Source of the DNA: Bifidobacterium olomucense
GTDB lineage: Bacteria > Actinomycetota > Actinomycetes > Actinomycetales > Bifidobacteriaceae
Length of the DNA: 64,000 nt
NCBI RefSeq assembly: GCF_012932375.1
Contig: NZ_JAAIIG010000001.1
Coordinates: forward strand, 186,001 to 250,000
Reading direction: 5' to 3'
Made by a program: the position numbers and the translations under genes. Under the pieces are notes generated by a model. It was not told where the DNA came from, searched no databases, and saw nothing but the letters and a program-made list of their open reading frames with translations. Of this stretch, positions 18,264-27,064 are shown one piece after another; position 1 is the first letter of the stretch, and every line of letters starts with the position of its first letter.

Positions 18264-18451
18264 ACTCTCACGAAAACAAGCCGTTATGAGGATTGCCATG
18301 GTTGCCGAACGCAGCGATCTGACTCGGCCGGTTTCCTAGTGCATCGCCGTTGTCGCATGGATTGCTCTTTCCGGATTGCACGATACATTCACGCAGACTG
18401 TGAGAGGACCGGTCTGGGAGACCGACAGCGTCACGTGGCTGTGAGAGAATC

Positions 18452-19096
18452 ATGGGCATGACTACTACTGAGAACTCCTCAACCACACAGTCTCACGGCA
18501 AACTGATCGCAGTGGTTATCGCCGCTGCAGTCGTGATTATCCTGGCTGTACTTTCGGCTTTCGTCTGGCCGGGCTGGGCCCTGAACAAAAGCGCCGCCAC
18601 CGGCAGCACCACGACTCAGACCGGAGATAAGAAGCAGACGGCTAAAGCCGAACCCACTACGCCCAGCATCAAAGCCACCGCTCTGCCGGATGATGCCACC
18701 GAACTGCTGAAGTCCATGCCGGACAGCGTACTTAACTACGCTCGCACCAAGGCGGAGGCTTCGGCGACATGGAGCGCCGCATCGCCGCTTGAGGAGTACA
18801 CGCTGACCTATGCCGTCGGCACCGATACCAACGACATTACGCTGATCAGCGCGCAGTGGTCTACCGCGGACAGCGCCAAAACGCAGTATGATGCGTTGGT
18901 CGCGGCCCAGACCGGTGATGAGTCCGCCTCGGGCAACGTGAAGGTGTCCGGCAACGTTACCGGTGCCTACGTGGTCAAGACCGACGCTTCCGATTCCAAG
19001 AAATCCGTGGCTATCTGGCAGAACGATACCGTCGTGTTCCAGGCCACCGGCTCCACGGATGCTATTGACCGCTTCTACCAGCAATTCCCCATGTGA
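18452..19096 (+). CDS. Membrane-anchored extracytoplasmic protein, unknown
   Basis: This 214-residue protein has a short cytoplasmic start, one strong hydrophobic segment (about residues 20–45, IAVVIAAAVVIILAVLSAFVW), a Thr/Lys-rich linker and an exported domain of about 140 residues (SVLNYARTKAEASATW to DRFYQQFPM). No domain is recognised. ATG 18452 or 18458 could be the start; the ribosome binding site is weak. It is divergent from radA and probably forms its own transcript. Confidence 0.75.
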   Translation: MGMTTTENSSTTQSHGKLIAVVIAAAVVIILAVLSAFVWPGWALNKSAATGSTTTQTGDKKQTAKAEPTTPSIKATALPDDATELLKSMPDSVLNYARTKAEASATWSAASPLEEYTLTYAVGTDTNDITLISAQWSTADSAKTQYDALVAAQTGDESASGNVKVSGNVTGAYVVKTDASDSKKSVAIWQNDTVVFQATGSTDAIDRFYQQFPM

Positions 19097-19248
19097 CGCA
19101 TGGAGCAATTGGTGTCCGGTGTTTGCCGGCATCAATGCCTGATGCGTCTGTACGTGACGTTCGCAACATACGTGTTGGTGCTGTCGGGCAAGACGTGTAG
19201 TATGGTGCGAGTTGCAACTTTTACGATTAATCGAAATGGAGGCTTCAG

Positions 19249-19338
19249 ATGGGTTCTGTCATCAAGAAGCGCCGCAAGCGGATGAGCAAGAAGAAGCACC
19301 GCAAACTGCTGCGTAAGACCCGCCACCAGCGCAAGTAG
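19249..19338 (+). CDS. Small ribosomal protein bS22 (AURKAIP1/COX24 domain)
   Basis: This 29-residue, extremely basic ORF starts MGSVIKKRRKRMSKKKHRK and ends RKTRHQRK. Its composition and the MSKKKHRKLLRKTR core match the AURKAIP1/COX24 peptides of actinobacteria, identified as protein bS22 of the 30S subunit in mycobacteria. GGAGG at 19238–19242 gives ideal spacing to the ATG. A rho-independent terminator follows at 19364, so it is probably a single-gene transcript. It is easily missed because of its length. Confidence 0.9.
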   Translation: MGSVIKKRRKRMSKKKHRKLLRKTRHQRK

Positions 19339-19363
19339 TCTTACCTGCGATAAAAGGCATTGA

Positions 19364-19400
19364 AATCCCTGCAATCACAGCGGTTGCGGGGATTCTTTTT
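19364..19400 (+). terminator. Terminator after the bS22 gene
   Basis: AATCCCTGCAA (19364–19374) pairs with TTGCGGGGATT (19384–19394, one G·U), followed by CTTTTTATT. Confidence 0.85.
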
Positions 19401-19432
19401 ATTCGTTTGCGTATTTAAGCCGTGAACCAAGA

Positions 19433-19466
19433 AGAGCCGCATGCTGCGATATGCAGATGCGGCTCT
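19433..19466 (-). terminator. Hairpin terminator of rpiA
   Basis: AGAGCCGCAT (19433–19442) pairs with ATGCGGCTCT (19457–19466). It lies 45 bases past the rpiA stop on the minus strand, where a modest T-rich stretch follows. Confidence 0.7.
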
Positions 19467-19511
19467 GTGGCTCTTATTGAGAAATGAGTACGAGTGCTAC
19501 ACTCGCAAGGC

Positions 19512-20210
19512 TCACTTGTTGGAGTTGGTCATGACGCGCGGACCGTTCGGATCGCCGACGATGACCTTGTCCACCATGTTGAGGAACAGGCCGTGCTCCA
19601 CCACGCCTACGGTGTTGATCAGGTCTTCGGCCAGCTCCTGCGGGTGGTCGATGCGGCCCAGATGCAGGTCCACTACGAAGTTGTTCTCGTCGGTGCGCAC
19701 TTCCTTGCCCTCGGCGTCCAGACGCAGCACCGGCTTATAGCCCTTGGCTTCGAACTCCTTGACCACATGGCCGGCACCGAAGGGGATCACTTCGACGGGC
19801 AGCGGGAACTTGCCGATGGTGTCCACCACCTTGGACTCGTCCACGATCCATACGATCTTGTCGGAGTTGGTGGCCACGATCTTCTCCCACAGCAAAGCGG
19901 CGCCGCCACCCTTGATGCCGTTGAAGTTCTTGTCCACCTCGTCGGCGCCGTCGATGGTCACATCGATGTGATCCACGTCGTCGATGTCCACGATCTTGAT
20001 GCCGTAGCTTTCGGCCTGCTCCTGAGTGCGACGGGAGGTGGTCACGCCAGTGAATTCAAGGCCTTCCTCCTGCACTCGGCGACCCAGCTCATCCACCAGG
20101 AAGCGGACGGTGGAACCGGTGCCGAGGCCGGCGATCATGCCATTCTCGATAAGCTTGGCGGCTTCGATGCCGGCCGCCTTCTTGAGGGCATCCTGCTGTG
20201 CCTTATCCAT
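19512..20210 (-). CDS. rpiA: Ribose-5-phosphate isomerase A
   Basis: The 232-residue enzyme interconverts ribose 5-phosphate and ribulose 5-phosphate. Visible motifs are [43 protein letters not shown] (catalytic Glu/Lys region) and the final [14 protein letters not shown]. In bifidobacteria it feeds the pentose end of the fructose-6-phosphate phosphoketolase pathway. AAAGGAG precedes the ATG at 20208–20210. It is monocistronic by context. Confidence 0.97.
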   Translation of the reverse strand: MDKAQQDALKKAAGIEAAKLIENGMIAGLGTGSTVRFLVDELGRRVQEEGLEFTGVTTSRRTQEQAESYGIKIVDIDDVDHIDVTIDGADEVDKNFNGIKGGGAALLWEKIVATNSDKIVWIVDESKVVDTIGKFPLPVEVIPFGAGHVVKEFEAKGYKPVLRLDAEGKEVRTDENNFVVDLHLGRIDHPQELAEDLINTVGVVEHGLFLNMVDKVIVGDPNGPRVMTNSNK

Positions 20211-20342
20211 TTACGTATCTCCTTTGCCTTGCGTACTTCACGAATGTATTCGCGTTGTGAAGTCCGATTCCTATCCTAACGCGCATGAACGAAGTTGTGC
20301 CGTCGTGTCCGCTTTTGGTAGGCGTTTGTGTGATATTGGTTA

Positions 20343-21374
20343 CTATCGTCGGATAAATGGTGCGTTGGTGACGATCAGGTTACCGTCACCATCTACATAG
20401 CCTTCTACGGCGATGGTGCCGGAAATCGGCATAGGTTGTCCGTTGAAATACGGGCTGGTTTTGGGGGCGGGGGAGAAGACCAGTGTGCCGGAAACCGTCA
20501 GTCCGCTCGGCTGAGCGTTGACAGCCGGAATCGCTGAAGATGTTGGGACTGCTGAAGCGGCAGCATGCGTCTGTGCGTCAGCGATAGCGCTCTGCGGCGC
20601 GTCGTCGCTATTGACTTCGGCCGTAGGAGCGGCGGTTGTGCGAACGTCGAAATCGAAGTCCGGCACGCCTTCCGGCTCGGCCAACAGATCAGCCAACGAT
20701 TGTTTTCCGTTGCCCTTGACGGCGGAACCGCCCGGTTCTTGTGTTTGCGCAACGTCGGATTCGACTGGTTTACGCAAGCTTGATGCATCGGCTTGACCGT
20801 CCAACACCAGTTGCACATCCGGCGGCACATCGGTGCCATGCGCGTATTCCGAGTGCAACAACGACTGCCAACCTTCGATAGGCAAATATCCGTCTCGCGC
20901 CCCCGAACGGCAATCGCCCGCATACGTGCGAGCCAACTCGTCCACCAGCTCGTTGCCTGCATTGCCGGCGTGGCCCTTGACCCACTTAAAACTCACCGGT
21001 CCCGGACGGCGGGAGATTTCCGCGTCGATGGCCTTGATCAGCTCGACGTTTTTCACCGGTTTTTTCTGTGAATTCTTCCATCCATTGCGTTTCCAACCCT
21101 TGACCCATGTGGTTGAGCAGTTGATGGCATACTGCGAGTCGGACTCAATGAGCAGTGGTTCGGATCCGGGATGGGCGCGCAGGGCCTCCAGTACCGCGCA
21201 AAGTTCGCCGATCTGATTCGTGCCGTTCGTGGCACCGCCAGAGTCGTAGCCATGCTCGTCATGCTCATGGCCGGGGGTGCCACCTGCGTTTTTCGCGTGA
21301 TCGGCCCATGCCCAGCCCATCGGGCCGTTCGGATTGCCCAGTGCGGATCCGTCTGTCGATACTGTAATAGTCAT
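20343..21374 (-). CDS. rnhA: Ribonuclease HI with long C-terminal extension
   Basis: The N-terminal ~150 residues form RNase HI: TVSTDGSALGNP (catalytic Asp), IGELCAVLEAL (Glu), LLIESDSQYAIN (Asp) and WVKGHAGNAGNELVDELA (His, Asp). It cleaves RNA in RNA:DNA hybrids. The remaining ~190 residues are a low-complexity Ala/Asp/Pro linker plus a short beta-rich end (SGTLVFSPAP, PMPISGTIAVEGYVDGDG) that is not in standard RnhA. ATG 21372–21374 follows TAGGGT (minus strand, 21382–21387) by seven bases and has no Shine-Dalgarno sequence, so it is probably leaderless; an upstream frame to 21431 is rejected. Confidence 0.9.
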   Translation of the reverse strand: MTITVSTDGSALGNPNGPMGWAWADHAKNAGGTPGHEHDEHGYDSGGATNGTNQIGELCAVLEALRAHPGSEPLLIESDSQYAINCSTTWVKGWKRNGWKNSQKKPVKNVELIKAIDAEISRRPGPVSFKWVKGHAGNAGNELVDELARTYAGDCRSGARDGYLPIEGWQSLLHSEYAHGTDVPPDVQLVLDGQADASSLRKPVESDVAQTQEPGGSAVKGNGKQSLADLLAEPEGVPDFDFDVRTTAAPTAEVNSDDAPQSAIADAQTHAAASAVPTSSAIPAVNAQPSGLTVSGTLVFSPAPKTSPYFNGQPMPISGTIAVEGYVDGDGNLIVTNAPFIRR

Positions 21375-21493
21375 GCATCTAACCCTATCGTGTGCTGCGG
21401 GCGGGTCTGTAGCATGCTCTGCTTGCGGCACGATTTGCTGAATTGGCTCTTTTCACGATTTCGTACCATGAGACTTAAAGGCCATTTCCGAAG

Positions 21494-21587
21494 AATGGCG
21501 GTTTCTGTTGCCACGATGCTACGGAAGCTCGTGGTTTCAGGTTGTTGTGGCAAGGTGCCGTGGTACAACTTCACCCAAACCGCCATT
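21494..21587. repeat. Structured repeat, copy A, upstream of the Vsr-like gene
   Basis: AATGGCGGTTT (21494–21504) pairs with AAACCGCCATT (21577–21587), with an inner TTGCCAC/GTGGCAA stem. The stretch 21494–21573 is related in direct orientation to 23030–23108 on the other side of the gene. The region 21388–21782 holds no other gene. Confidence 0.55.
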
Positions 21588-21782
21588 GGGCTGCGGCGTG
21601 GCAATCGATACAATCAGGAACATGCATTCGGGCGCCTTTTTACGTGCGTTCATGTTCGCATATGATTGCATTGCAGTGATTCCGTACACTTTCCTCATGC
21701 TCTATGTGGATAACTCAACAAGCTGGAACCACATGTCCTGGATGAGCTTTGCACCAACTTGCGAAATCGATATCGTGGCGCC

Positions 21783-22853
21783 ATGAACAATTTCCAGATG
21801 AGACAGCCACCTCCGGAGGATTCTGAGGTTGTTTTCGGCCGATATGAAGACCGGCCTGTGACACGTTACGATTACGTCGCGCAGTCAGCGCAGTCTGTGC
21901 GCTCCTCTCGATCCCAGTATGATGTGGTACCTTCGCCTGCGAATGCGGATGCTATGAGAGGGAACCTTGAGCAGCGCAAGCGTGATATGCAACGCCGTTG
22001 CGCTGAGGCGGCCCAACGCTTGAACTCCACACTGCTGTTTGGCATGACCACGTCACTGGTACTGCAGTCTGTTCCTCTTCCGATGGATTGTGATCTTGAT
22101 TCGTATGAGCTGCATACGGTCTCCAGCTCGCGCGATCAACGCGTCCGCGTCCGGGGATTACCGATTCATCCGCATATCTGGAAGCATGCCTCCACAGCCG
22201 AAAAGGTGAGGGTGGACCAGAATGTATACGCTCTTGACCTGTTTCACGTATGGGCTCAACTTGCCACGCACATGACTTTGGAATCGTTGATCGTACTTGG
22301 CGATTCGATGATCACTGCAATCGCCCGGCAACCGTTATTGGCCGGAGGGCGTACGGCGCCTATGGTTTATGGTGATCTGAAACGATTCGTGGAGGACTTG
22401 TCGGGGTTCAAAGGGCGTTTGGCATGTCAACGTGCGCTGACGCTCATTATGCCGGGCTCGGATTCTCCCAAAGAGTCCGAGGAAAGACTTGCTCTGAGAT
22501 CGCATGGCATACCGCAACCCGTGTTGAATTATGAAGTGCCGGGTGCTGCGTTCAGATCGGCTGTCGCTATAACGTTGGATATGGCATGGCCCGAGCAAAA
22601 AGTGGCGGTTGAATATGACGGAGATCATCACCGTACGGACAAGATGCAATGGCGGCGCGACCAGGAGAAGCGCGACAAACTGCGAGGTCGCCAGTGGATT
22701 GTGTTTGTCGCTACGGCGGCCAGTCTTGCCGATGCGGATGCTCGCGCTGAATTTGCGTTTAACGTAGCTCGTGCGCTTGCATCGCGCGGAGCCGTGTTTG
22801 CATTCTCGGTGTTGCCTAAGACCATGCGGCAGCTCTCGATAAGCCTGGGTTAG
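21783..22853 (+). CDS. DUF559/Vsr-like endonuclease-fold protein
   Basis: The C-terminal third has AWPEQKVAVEYDGDHHRTD followed by WRRDQEKRDKLRGRQWIVFV, the nuclease-fold signature seen in DUF559 and very-short-patch-repair-like proteins and in many actinobacterial AbiEi-like proteins. The conserved E, D and HH residues are present. The N-terminal two thirds have no recognised domain. The ATG at 21783 lies six bases after TATCGT (21771–21776) without a Shine-Dalgarno sequence, giving a leaderless 356-residue protein; ATG 21759 is the frame's first start. A cellular role (repair, defence or orphan antitoxin) is not known. Confidence 0.75.
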   Translation: MNNFQMRQPPPEDSEVVFGRYEDRPVTRYDYVAQSAQSVRSSRSQYDVVPSPANADAMRGNLEQRKRDMQRRCAEAAQRLNSTLLFGMTTSLVLQSVPLPMDCDLDSYELHTVSSSRDQRVRVRGLPIHPHIWKHASTAEKVRVDQNVYALDLFHVWAQLATHMTLESLIVLGDSMITAIARQPLLAGGRTAPMVYGDLKRFVEDLSGFKGRLACQRALTLIMPGSDSPKESEERLALRSHGIPQPVLNYEVPGAAFRSAVAITLDMAWPEQKVAVEYDGDHHRTDKMQWRRDQEKRDKLRGRQWIVFVATAASLADADARAEFAFNVARALASRGAVFAFSVLPKTMRQLSISLG

Positions 22854-22916
22854 GTATGGCCGTGACCTGCGCGGGTTGGGACTGTGTGCTGGGGCGGCCG
22901 AATCCCTGAGCTGACT

Positions 22917-22951
22917 GCGCGGTTGCGCAAGTCGCAGTTGCGCAACCGCGC
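22917..22951 (+). terminator. GC-rich hairpin after the Vsr-like gene
   Basis: GCGCGGTTGCGCAA (22917–22930) pairs perfectly with TTGCGCAACCGCGC (22938–22951) around a 7-base loop. No T tract follows, so termination is inferred from position. Confidence 0.6.
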
Positions 22952-23029
22952 ACGGTCGTGTGGTACATGTGCCTAGATTGGGTGATATCGAAATAATGTG
23001 CCAATGGCTTATTGATGTGCTTTACGCAA

Positions 23030-23108
23030 AATGGCCGTTTCCGTTGTCACAACTTTAAGAATGAAGGGGTGCAGGACGGTTGTGGCAATGAAAAATGGTA
23101 CGACATCA
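23030..23108. repeat. Structured repeat, copy B
   Basis: It begins AATGGCCGTTTCCGTTGTCAC and ends TGGTACGACATCA. The ends match copy A at 21494–21573 while the middle differs. TTGTCACAAC and GTTGTGGCAA can pair, keeping the hairpin of copy A. This suggests a structured repeat family rather than chance. Confidence 0.5.
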
Positions 23109-23351
23109 GCGAAGGGGCCGCATCATCGGTTCGTACCGCGCCCGTGCATCGCATGCCCTGCAGCACACGTCTGTGCAACCACATATTCATGCACCGGCGA
23201 ATATCGCATTCGCATCGTTATCGCACGCTGATACATTCGAATAAACATGCATATGCACACTGTCATAGCGATGCGATTGCAAGGCCAATCGGAACACCGT
23301 CGGCCGCAAAACCGCAATATGCGTGTTGCTGTGTGTTGTTTCACGACCAAA

Positions 23352-23398
23352 ACGGTAGGGGTGTTGAACCACACGTTGCGGTTCAACACCCCTACCGT
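23352..23398 (-). terminator. Terminator of pgm
   Basis: A perfect 19-bp inverted repeat, arms 23352–23370 and 23380–23398, loop 9. On the minus strand the stem is followed by TTTTGG. It lies about 50 bases past the pgm stop. Confidence 0.88.
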
Positions 23399-23449
23399 CT
23401 AACACTCAGTCACTTAATGCCGAAGCATGTATTCGCAGTATTCGGCGAA

Positions 23450-25126
23450 TCACTCGCTCAGGGCCTTATCGACCACGAGCTTGGCTTCGTCGAGCACCTT
23501 GTCAAGGGCCTCGGGGCTCTCGAAGGACTCGGCGTACACCTTGTAGATGTTCTCGGTGCCGGAAGGACGAGCCGCAAACCAGTTGTCCTTGGTGGTGACC
23601 TTCAGACCACCGATCTTGGCGTGGTTGCCCGGAGCCTCGGTGAGCTTGGCAGTGATGTCCTCGCCGGCCAGCTGCGTGGCGGTCACGTCATCACCGGTGA
23701 GCTTGGCGAACTTCTGCTTCTGCTCAAGGGTGGTCGGCGTGTCCACGCGCTTGTACCAAGACTCGCCGAAGCGAGCCACCTGATCCTTGTGCAGCTCGGC
23801 CGGGTTCTTGCCGGTCTTGGCGGTGATTTCAGCGGCCAGCAGGTCGGGAATAAGACCATCCTTATCGGTGGTCCACACACGACCATCGCGGCGCAGGAAG
23901 CTCATGCCGGAGCTCTCTTCGCCGCCGAAGGCCACTTCGCCGCTGAACAGCGGGTCGACGAACCACTTGAAACCAACCGGAACCTCAATAACCTTGGCAT
24001 TGATCGATGCAGCCACACGGTCGATCAGCGAGGAGGAGACCAGCGTCTTGCCCACGGCTGCGCCGTCCGGCCAACCCGGGCGGTTGCCGCCGAACAGGTA
24101 CTCCACGCACACGGCGATGTAGTGGTTCGGGTTCATGACTCCCCAGTTCGGGCAGACGATGCCGTGACGGTCGGCATCCGGATCGGTGCCGCCAACCAGA
24201 TCGTACTTGTCCCAAGCGCCGGCGTTGAGCTCATCAACCAAGCCCTTCATGGCGTACGGGGAAGAGGGGTCCATGCGAATCTTGCCGTCGTGGTCGATGG
24301 TCATGAAGCGCCAGGTCGGATCGACTTCGGGGCGCACGACACCGATGTTCAGTCCGTACTTCTCGTTGATCAGCGGCCAGTAGTTCACGGAAGCGCCGCC
24401 GAGCGGGTCGATGCCCAGACGTACGCCGGAGTTGCGGATCACATCGAAGTCGATCACGTTGGCCAGATCGTCGACGTAATGCTCGCGGAAGTCGAAGCCC
24501 TCGACATACTCGGACTTGATGGCCTCCTCGTACGGCACGCGCTTGATGGACTTGAAGTCGCCGAGCAGCTCGTTGGCGCGGGCGGCGATGGCATTGGTCA
24601 CATCGGCCGGTGCCGGACCGCCGGTGACCGGGTCGTACTTGAAGCCGCCATCGGTGGGCGGGTTGTGAGACGGGGTGACGACGATGCCGTCAGCCAGACC
24701 TTCGCCCTCGAAACGCTGGGTGCCGTCGGCCGCGCGGTTGTGGGTCAGGATGGCCTGCGAAACCACGGGGGTGGGCACGAAGTCGTCACGGGAGTCGACG
24801 CGCACATGCACGCCGTTGGCCACGAGCACTTCGATGGCGGTCTTCTTGGCCGGGCCGGACAGGGCGTGGGTGTCGGAGCCGAGGTACAGCGGGCCGGTGA
24901 CGCCGGCTTTCTTGCGGTATTCGGCGATGGCCTGGGAAATGGCGATGATATGAGCCTCGTTGAACGAAGTCTTCAGGGATGAACCGCGGTGTCCGGAAGT
25001 GCCGAAAATGACGCGCTGTTCCGGAACAGAGGGGTCGGGGACAAGGTCATAGTACTTGCCGATGACCTCATCGACGTTGATCAGATCTGCTGGGGTGGCG
25101 GGCATGCCCGCATTTGTTGCTACCAT
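23450..25126 (-). CDS. pgm: Phosphoglucomutase (alpha-D-glucose phosphate-specific)
   Basis: The 558-residue enzyme interconverts glucose 1-phosphate and glucose 6-phosphate. The catalytic phosphoserine loop is VVTPSHNPP (Ser153), the metal loop is GGTDPDADRHG, and the sugar-binding GEESSGMSF and phosphate-binding RPSGTENIYK are all present. In this window it links glucose 1-phosphate from the galactose route (see galE) to central metabolism and polysaccharide synthesis. It is followed by a strong terminator and lies downstream of glcP on the same strand, separated by glcP's own terminator-like repeat. Confidence 0.97.
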   Translation of the reverse strand: MVATNAGMPATPADLINVDEVIGKYYDLVPDPSVPEQRVIFGTSGHRGSSLKTSFNEAHIIAISQAIAEYRKKAGVTGPLYLGSDTHALSGPAKKTAIEVLVANGVHVRVDSRDDFVPTPVVSQAILTHNRAADGTQRFEGEGLADGIVVTPSHNPPTDGGFKYDPVTGGPAPADVTNAIAARANELLGDFKSIKRVPYEEAIKSEYVEGFDFREHYVDDLANVIDFDVIRNSGVRLGIDPLGGASVNYWPLINEKYGLNIGVVRPEVDPTWRFMTIDHDGKIRMDPSSPYAMKGLVDELNAGAWDKYDLVGGTDPDADRHGIVCPNWGVMNPNHYIAVCVEYLFGGNRPGWPDGAAVGKTLVSSSLIDRVAASINAKVIEVPVGFKWFVDPLFSGEVAFGGEESSGMSFLRRDGRVWTTDKDGLIPDLLAAEITAKTGKNPAELHKDQVARFGESWYKRVDTPTTLEQKQKFAKLTGDDVTATQLAGEDITAKLTEAPGNHAKIGGLKVTTKDNWFAARPSGTENIYKVYAESFESPEALDKVLDEAKLVVDKALSE

Positions 25127-25283
25127 GCTTCCCTATTGTGCCACGGATTTCAACGTTTTGGGCGCAGTTATGTTAAGGGTTGTCAACTTTTGTGCGAATG
25201 ATGAAAAAAGAAGCGACGACACGCGGCAAAGAGTCGGACGAAAAGTCGCGGTACGCCGGGGCATCCGAAGCCAAAAAGCAAAA

Positions 25284-25329
25284 GCCGGCATTGTGCGATT
25301 CCCAAGCATAAGAGACACACAATACCGGC
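25284..25329 (-). terminator. Terminator of glcP
   Basis: GCCGG and ATTGTG pair with CACAAT and CCGGC (25284–25329) across an 18–20 base loop. On the minus strand the stem is followed by TTTTGCTTTTT. Confidence 0.75.
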
Positions 25330-25383
25330 CAAGGCCAAATGGTGATTGTCATGCCAACTTGGGGCACGACAATCAATCGACAA

Positions 25384-26877
25384 TCAGTGACGGGAAATCT
25401 CCTGCTCGATCTCCTCCAGCGACTTGCCCTTGGTCTCCGGCACGAACCGCAGCACGAACGGGATGGACAGCGCCGCGAACACGCCGAAGATGGCGAACGG
25501 ACCGCCCACGTTGTTGTGGAAGGCATCCAGCAGCACGAGGAAGAACTGGGAGACGATGAAGTTGCCCAGCCAGTTGGCGGCGGAACCGAAGGAGGAGCCG
25601 ATGCCGCGCACGGACAGCGGGAAGATCTCGCCGATGAGCACCCAGGCGATCGGGCCCCAGGAGACGGCGAAGCCGAGGATGTAGAAGGCGATCAGGATCA
25701 TGGTCGGCACGGCGAGCACGGCGACATCGCCTACGAAGTTCATCACGGCGAGAATGGCGAGAGACACGGTCATCACGATGGAGCCGAAGACCAGCATGCC
25801 CTTGCGGGGGAACTTGTCCATGATCATGGTGGCCACGATAGTGGAGACGAAGTTGACCACGCCGATGCCCACGGACACCCAGATGGCGTCTGCCTCAGGG
25901 AAGCCGAAGCCCTTGATGAACACCTGCGGCAGGAAGTAGATCACGGAGTTGATGCCGACCAGCTGCTGGAACAGCATGATGCCGATGGCTGCGATCAGCG
26001 CCGGACGGGCGATGCGGAACAGCTCGCGCACGCCGCCCTTGGTGTCCTGGGCGGCCACGGCCTTGATCTCGTCGAGCTCAAGCTGCACTTGCGTCTGATC
26101 CACGTCCTTGCGAATCAGGGTCAGCACCTTGAAGGCATTGCGCTCGTCACCCCTGTTGACCAGATAACGCGGCGATTCCGGCAGCAGGATGCCGCCGATC
26201 AGCAGCAGCGCGGCGGGAACGAGCGCCGAGCCGAGCATCCAGCGCCAATCGCGGACTCCCAACAGATTGTGGCCGAGGAAACCGAGGTTGGAGGCGTAGG
26301 CGAGCAGAATGCCGAACGTGATCATCAGCTGGAACAGTGTGGAGAGCGATCCACGACGCTCCTTGGGGGCGAGCTCGGCCAGATAGGCCGGAGTCAAAGC
26401 GGAAGCTGCGCCCACGGCGAGGCCGAGAATAATACGTGCGGCGACCATCATCAGGAAGCCGGTTGCGGTGGCGCACATGCCTGAGCCGAGCAGGAACAGC
26501 AGGGCGGAAACGATCAGCAGCTTCTTGCGTCCGAATCGGTCGGACAGCGCACCGATCGACAGCGCGCCCACGCAGGAGCCGATCAGCACGGAGGAGGTGA
26601 TGAAGCCGGTCTGGGAGACAGTCAGGCCGAAATCCGTTTCGATCAGGGGAGAGGCGCCGGAAATGATGCCGGTGTCGAAACCGAACAGCATGCCGCCGAG
26701 CGCGCCGAATGTGAAGATGAACGAGCTGTTCAGCGGGAATCGTGAGGAGAAGCCGCGATTCTCCATTGCTTCGATGGATTCGATCGCGTTTGCCGCTTCG
26801 GCCGCCACCGTGTCTGCGACATCCGCTTCATGGTTCTGGGAAGCCGCCTGCACCGATGCGGGTGTTGTTGCCGTCAT
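25384..26877 (-). CDS. glcP: MFS sugar:proton symporter, probable glucose permease GlcP
   Basis: The 497-residue, twelve-segment sugar porter has GGMLFGFDTGIISGASP in helix 1, DRFGRKKL, the PESPRYL motif and C-terminal PETKGKSLEEIE. A close relative with the same neighbours is the glucose permease of B. longum, reported to be repressed by lactose. AAAGGA precedes ATG 26875–26877. The ~200-base leader contains a RAT antiterminator site and an overlapping terminator, so transcription of this gene is probably controlled by the BglG-type protein encoded at 29618. An extra ~50-residue N-terminal cytoplasmic segment precedes helix 1. Confidence 0.9.
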   Translation of the reverse strand: MTATTPASVQAASQNHEADVADTVAAEAANAIESIEAMENRGFSSRFPLNSSFIFTFGALGGMLFGFDTGIISGASPLIETDFGLTVSQTGFITSSVLIGSCVGALSIGALSDRFGRKKLLIVSALLFLLGSGMCATATGFLMMVAARIILGLAVGAASALTPAYLAELAPKERRGSLSTLFQLMITFGILLAYASNLGFLGHNLLGVRDWRWMLGSALVPAALLLIGGILLPESPRYLVNRGDERNAFKVLTLIRKDVDQTQVQLELDEIKAVAAQDTKGGVRELFRIARPALIAAIGIMLFQQLVGINSVIYFLPQVFIKGFGFPEADAIWVSVGIGVVNFVSTIVATMIMDKFPRKGMLVFGSIVMTVSLAILAVMNFVGDVAVLAVPTMILIAFYILGFAVSWGPIAWVLIGEIFPLSVRGIGSSFGSAANWLGNFIVSQFFLVLLDAFHNNVGGPFAIFGVFAALSIPFVLRFVPETKGKSLEEIEQEISRH

Positions 26878-26983
26878 TGCCTTGGTCCTTTCGTCGCCAT
26901 TGAGCCATTGGCTGGCCGCGTCTGTTCGCGCGGCTCGTATGCTGCATGCAGCGAGGCTCCGTTTGCCTCGAAGTTACCTGACA

Positions 26984-27064
26984 ACAAAAAAGACCTGGAA
27001 CAACGTGGAACATGTATATCTCATCAACGTATGGATATGCAGATTCCACATCGCTCCAGGTCTT
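26984..27064 (-). terminator. Leader terminator (attenuator) upstream of glcP
   Basis: A 75-bp dyad centred at 27027 pairs AAGACCTGGA (26990–26999) with TCCAGGTCTT (27055–27064), GTGGAA (27005–27010) with TTCCAC (27044–27049) and ATATC (27016–27020) with GATAT (27034–27038). All pairs share one centre. On the minus strand the stem ends CCAGGTCTTTTTTG, a rho-independent terminator about 110 bases before the glcP start. Confidence 0.85.

Larger units (their letters stand above)
22854..23449. other. Gene-free region between the Vsr-like gene and pgm
   Basis: About 600 bases hold no supported ORF. They contain a GC-rich hairpin after the Vsr-like gene, repeat copy B and the pgm terminator, described separately. 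The stretch 23110–23340 is AT-richer with no clear feature. Confidence 0.6.

Noticed and set aside
23012-24982. A 656-codon open frame on the plus strand opposite pgm.
   Set aside because: It is the antisense shadow of a conserved GC-rich gene. Its product has no domain order, and the pgm reading has all catalytic motifs.
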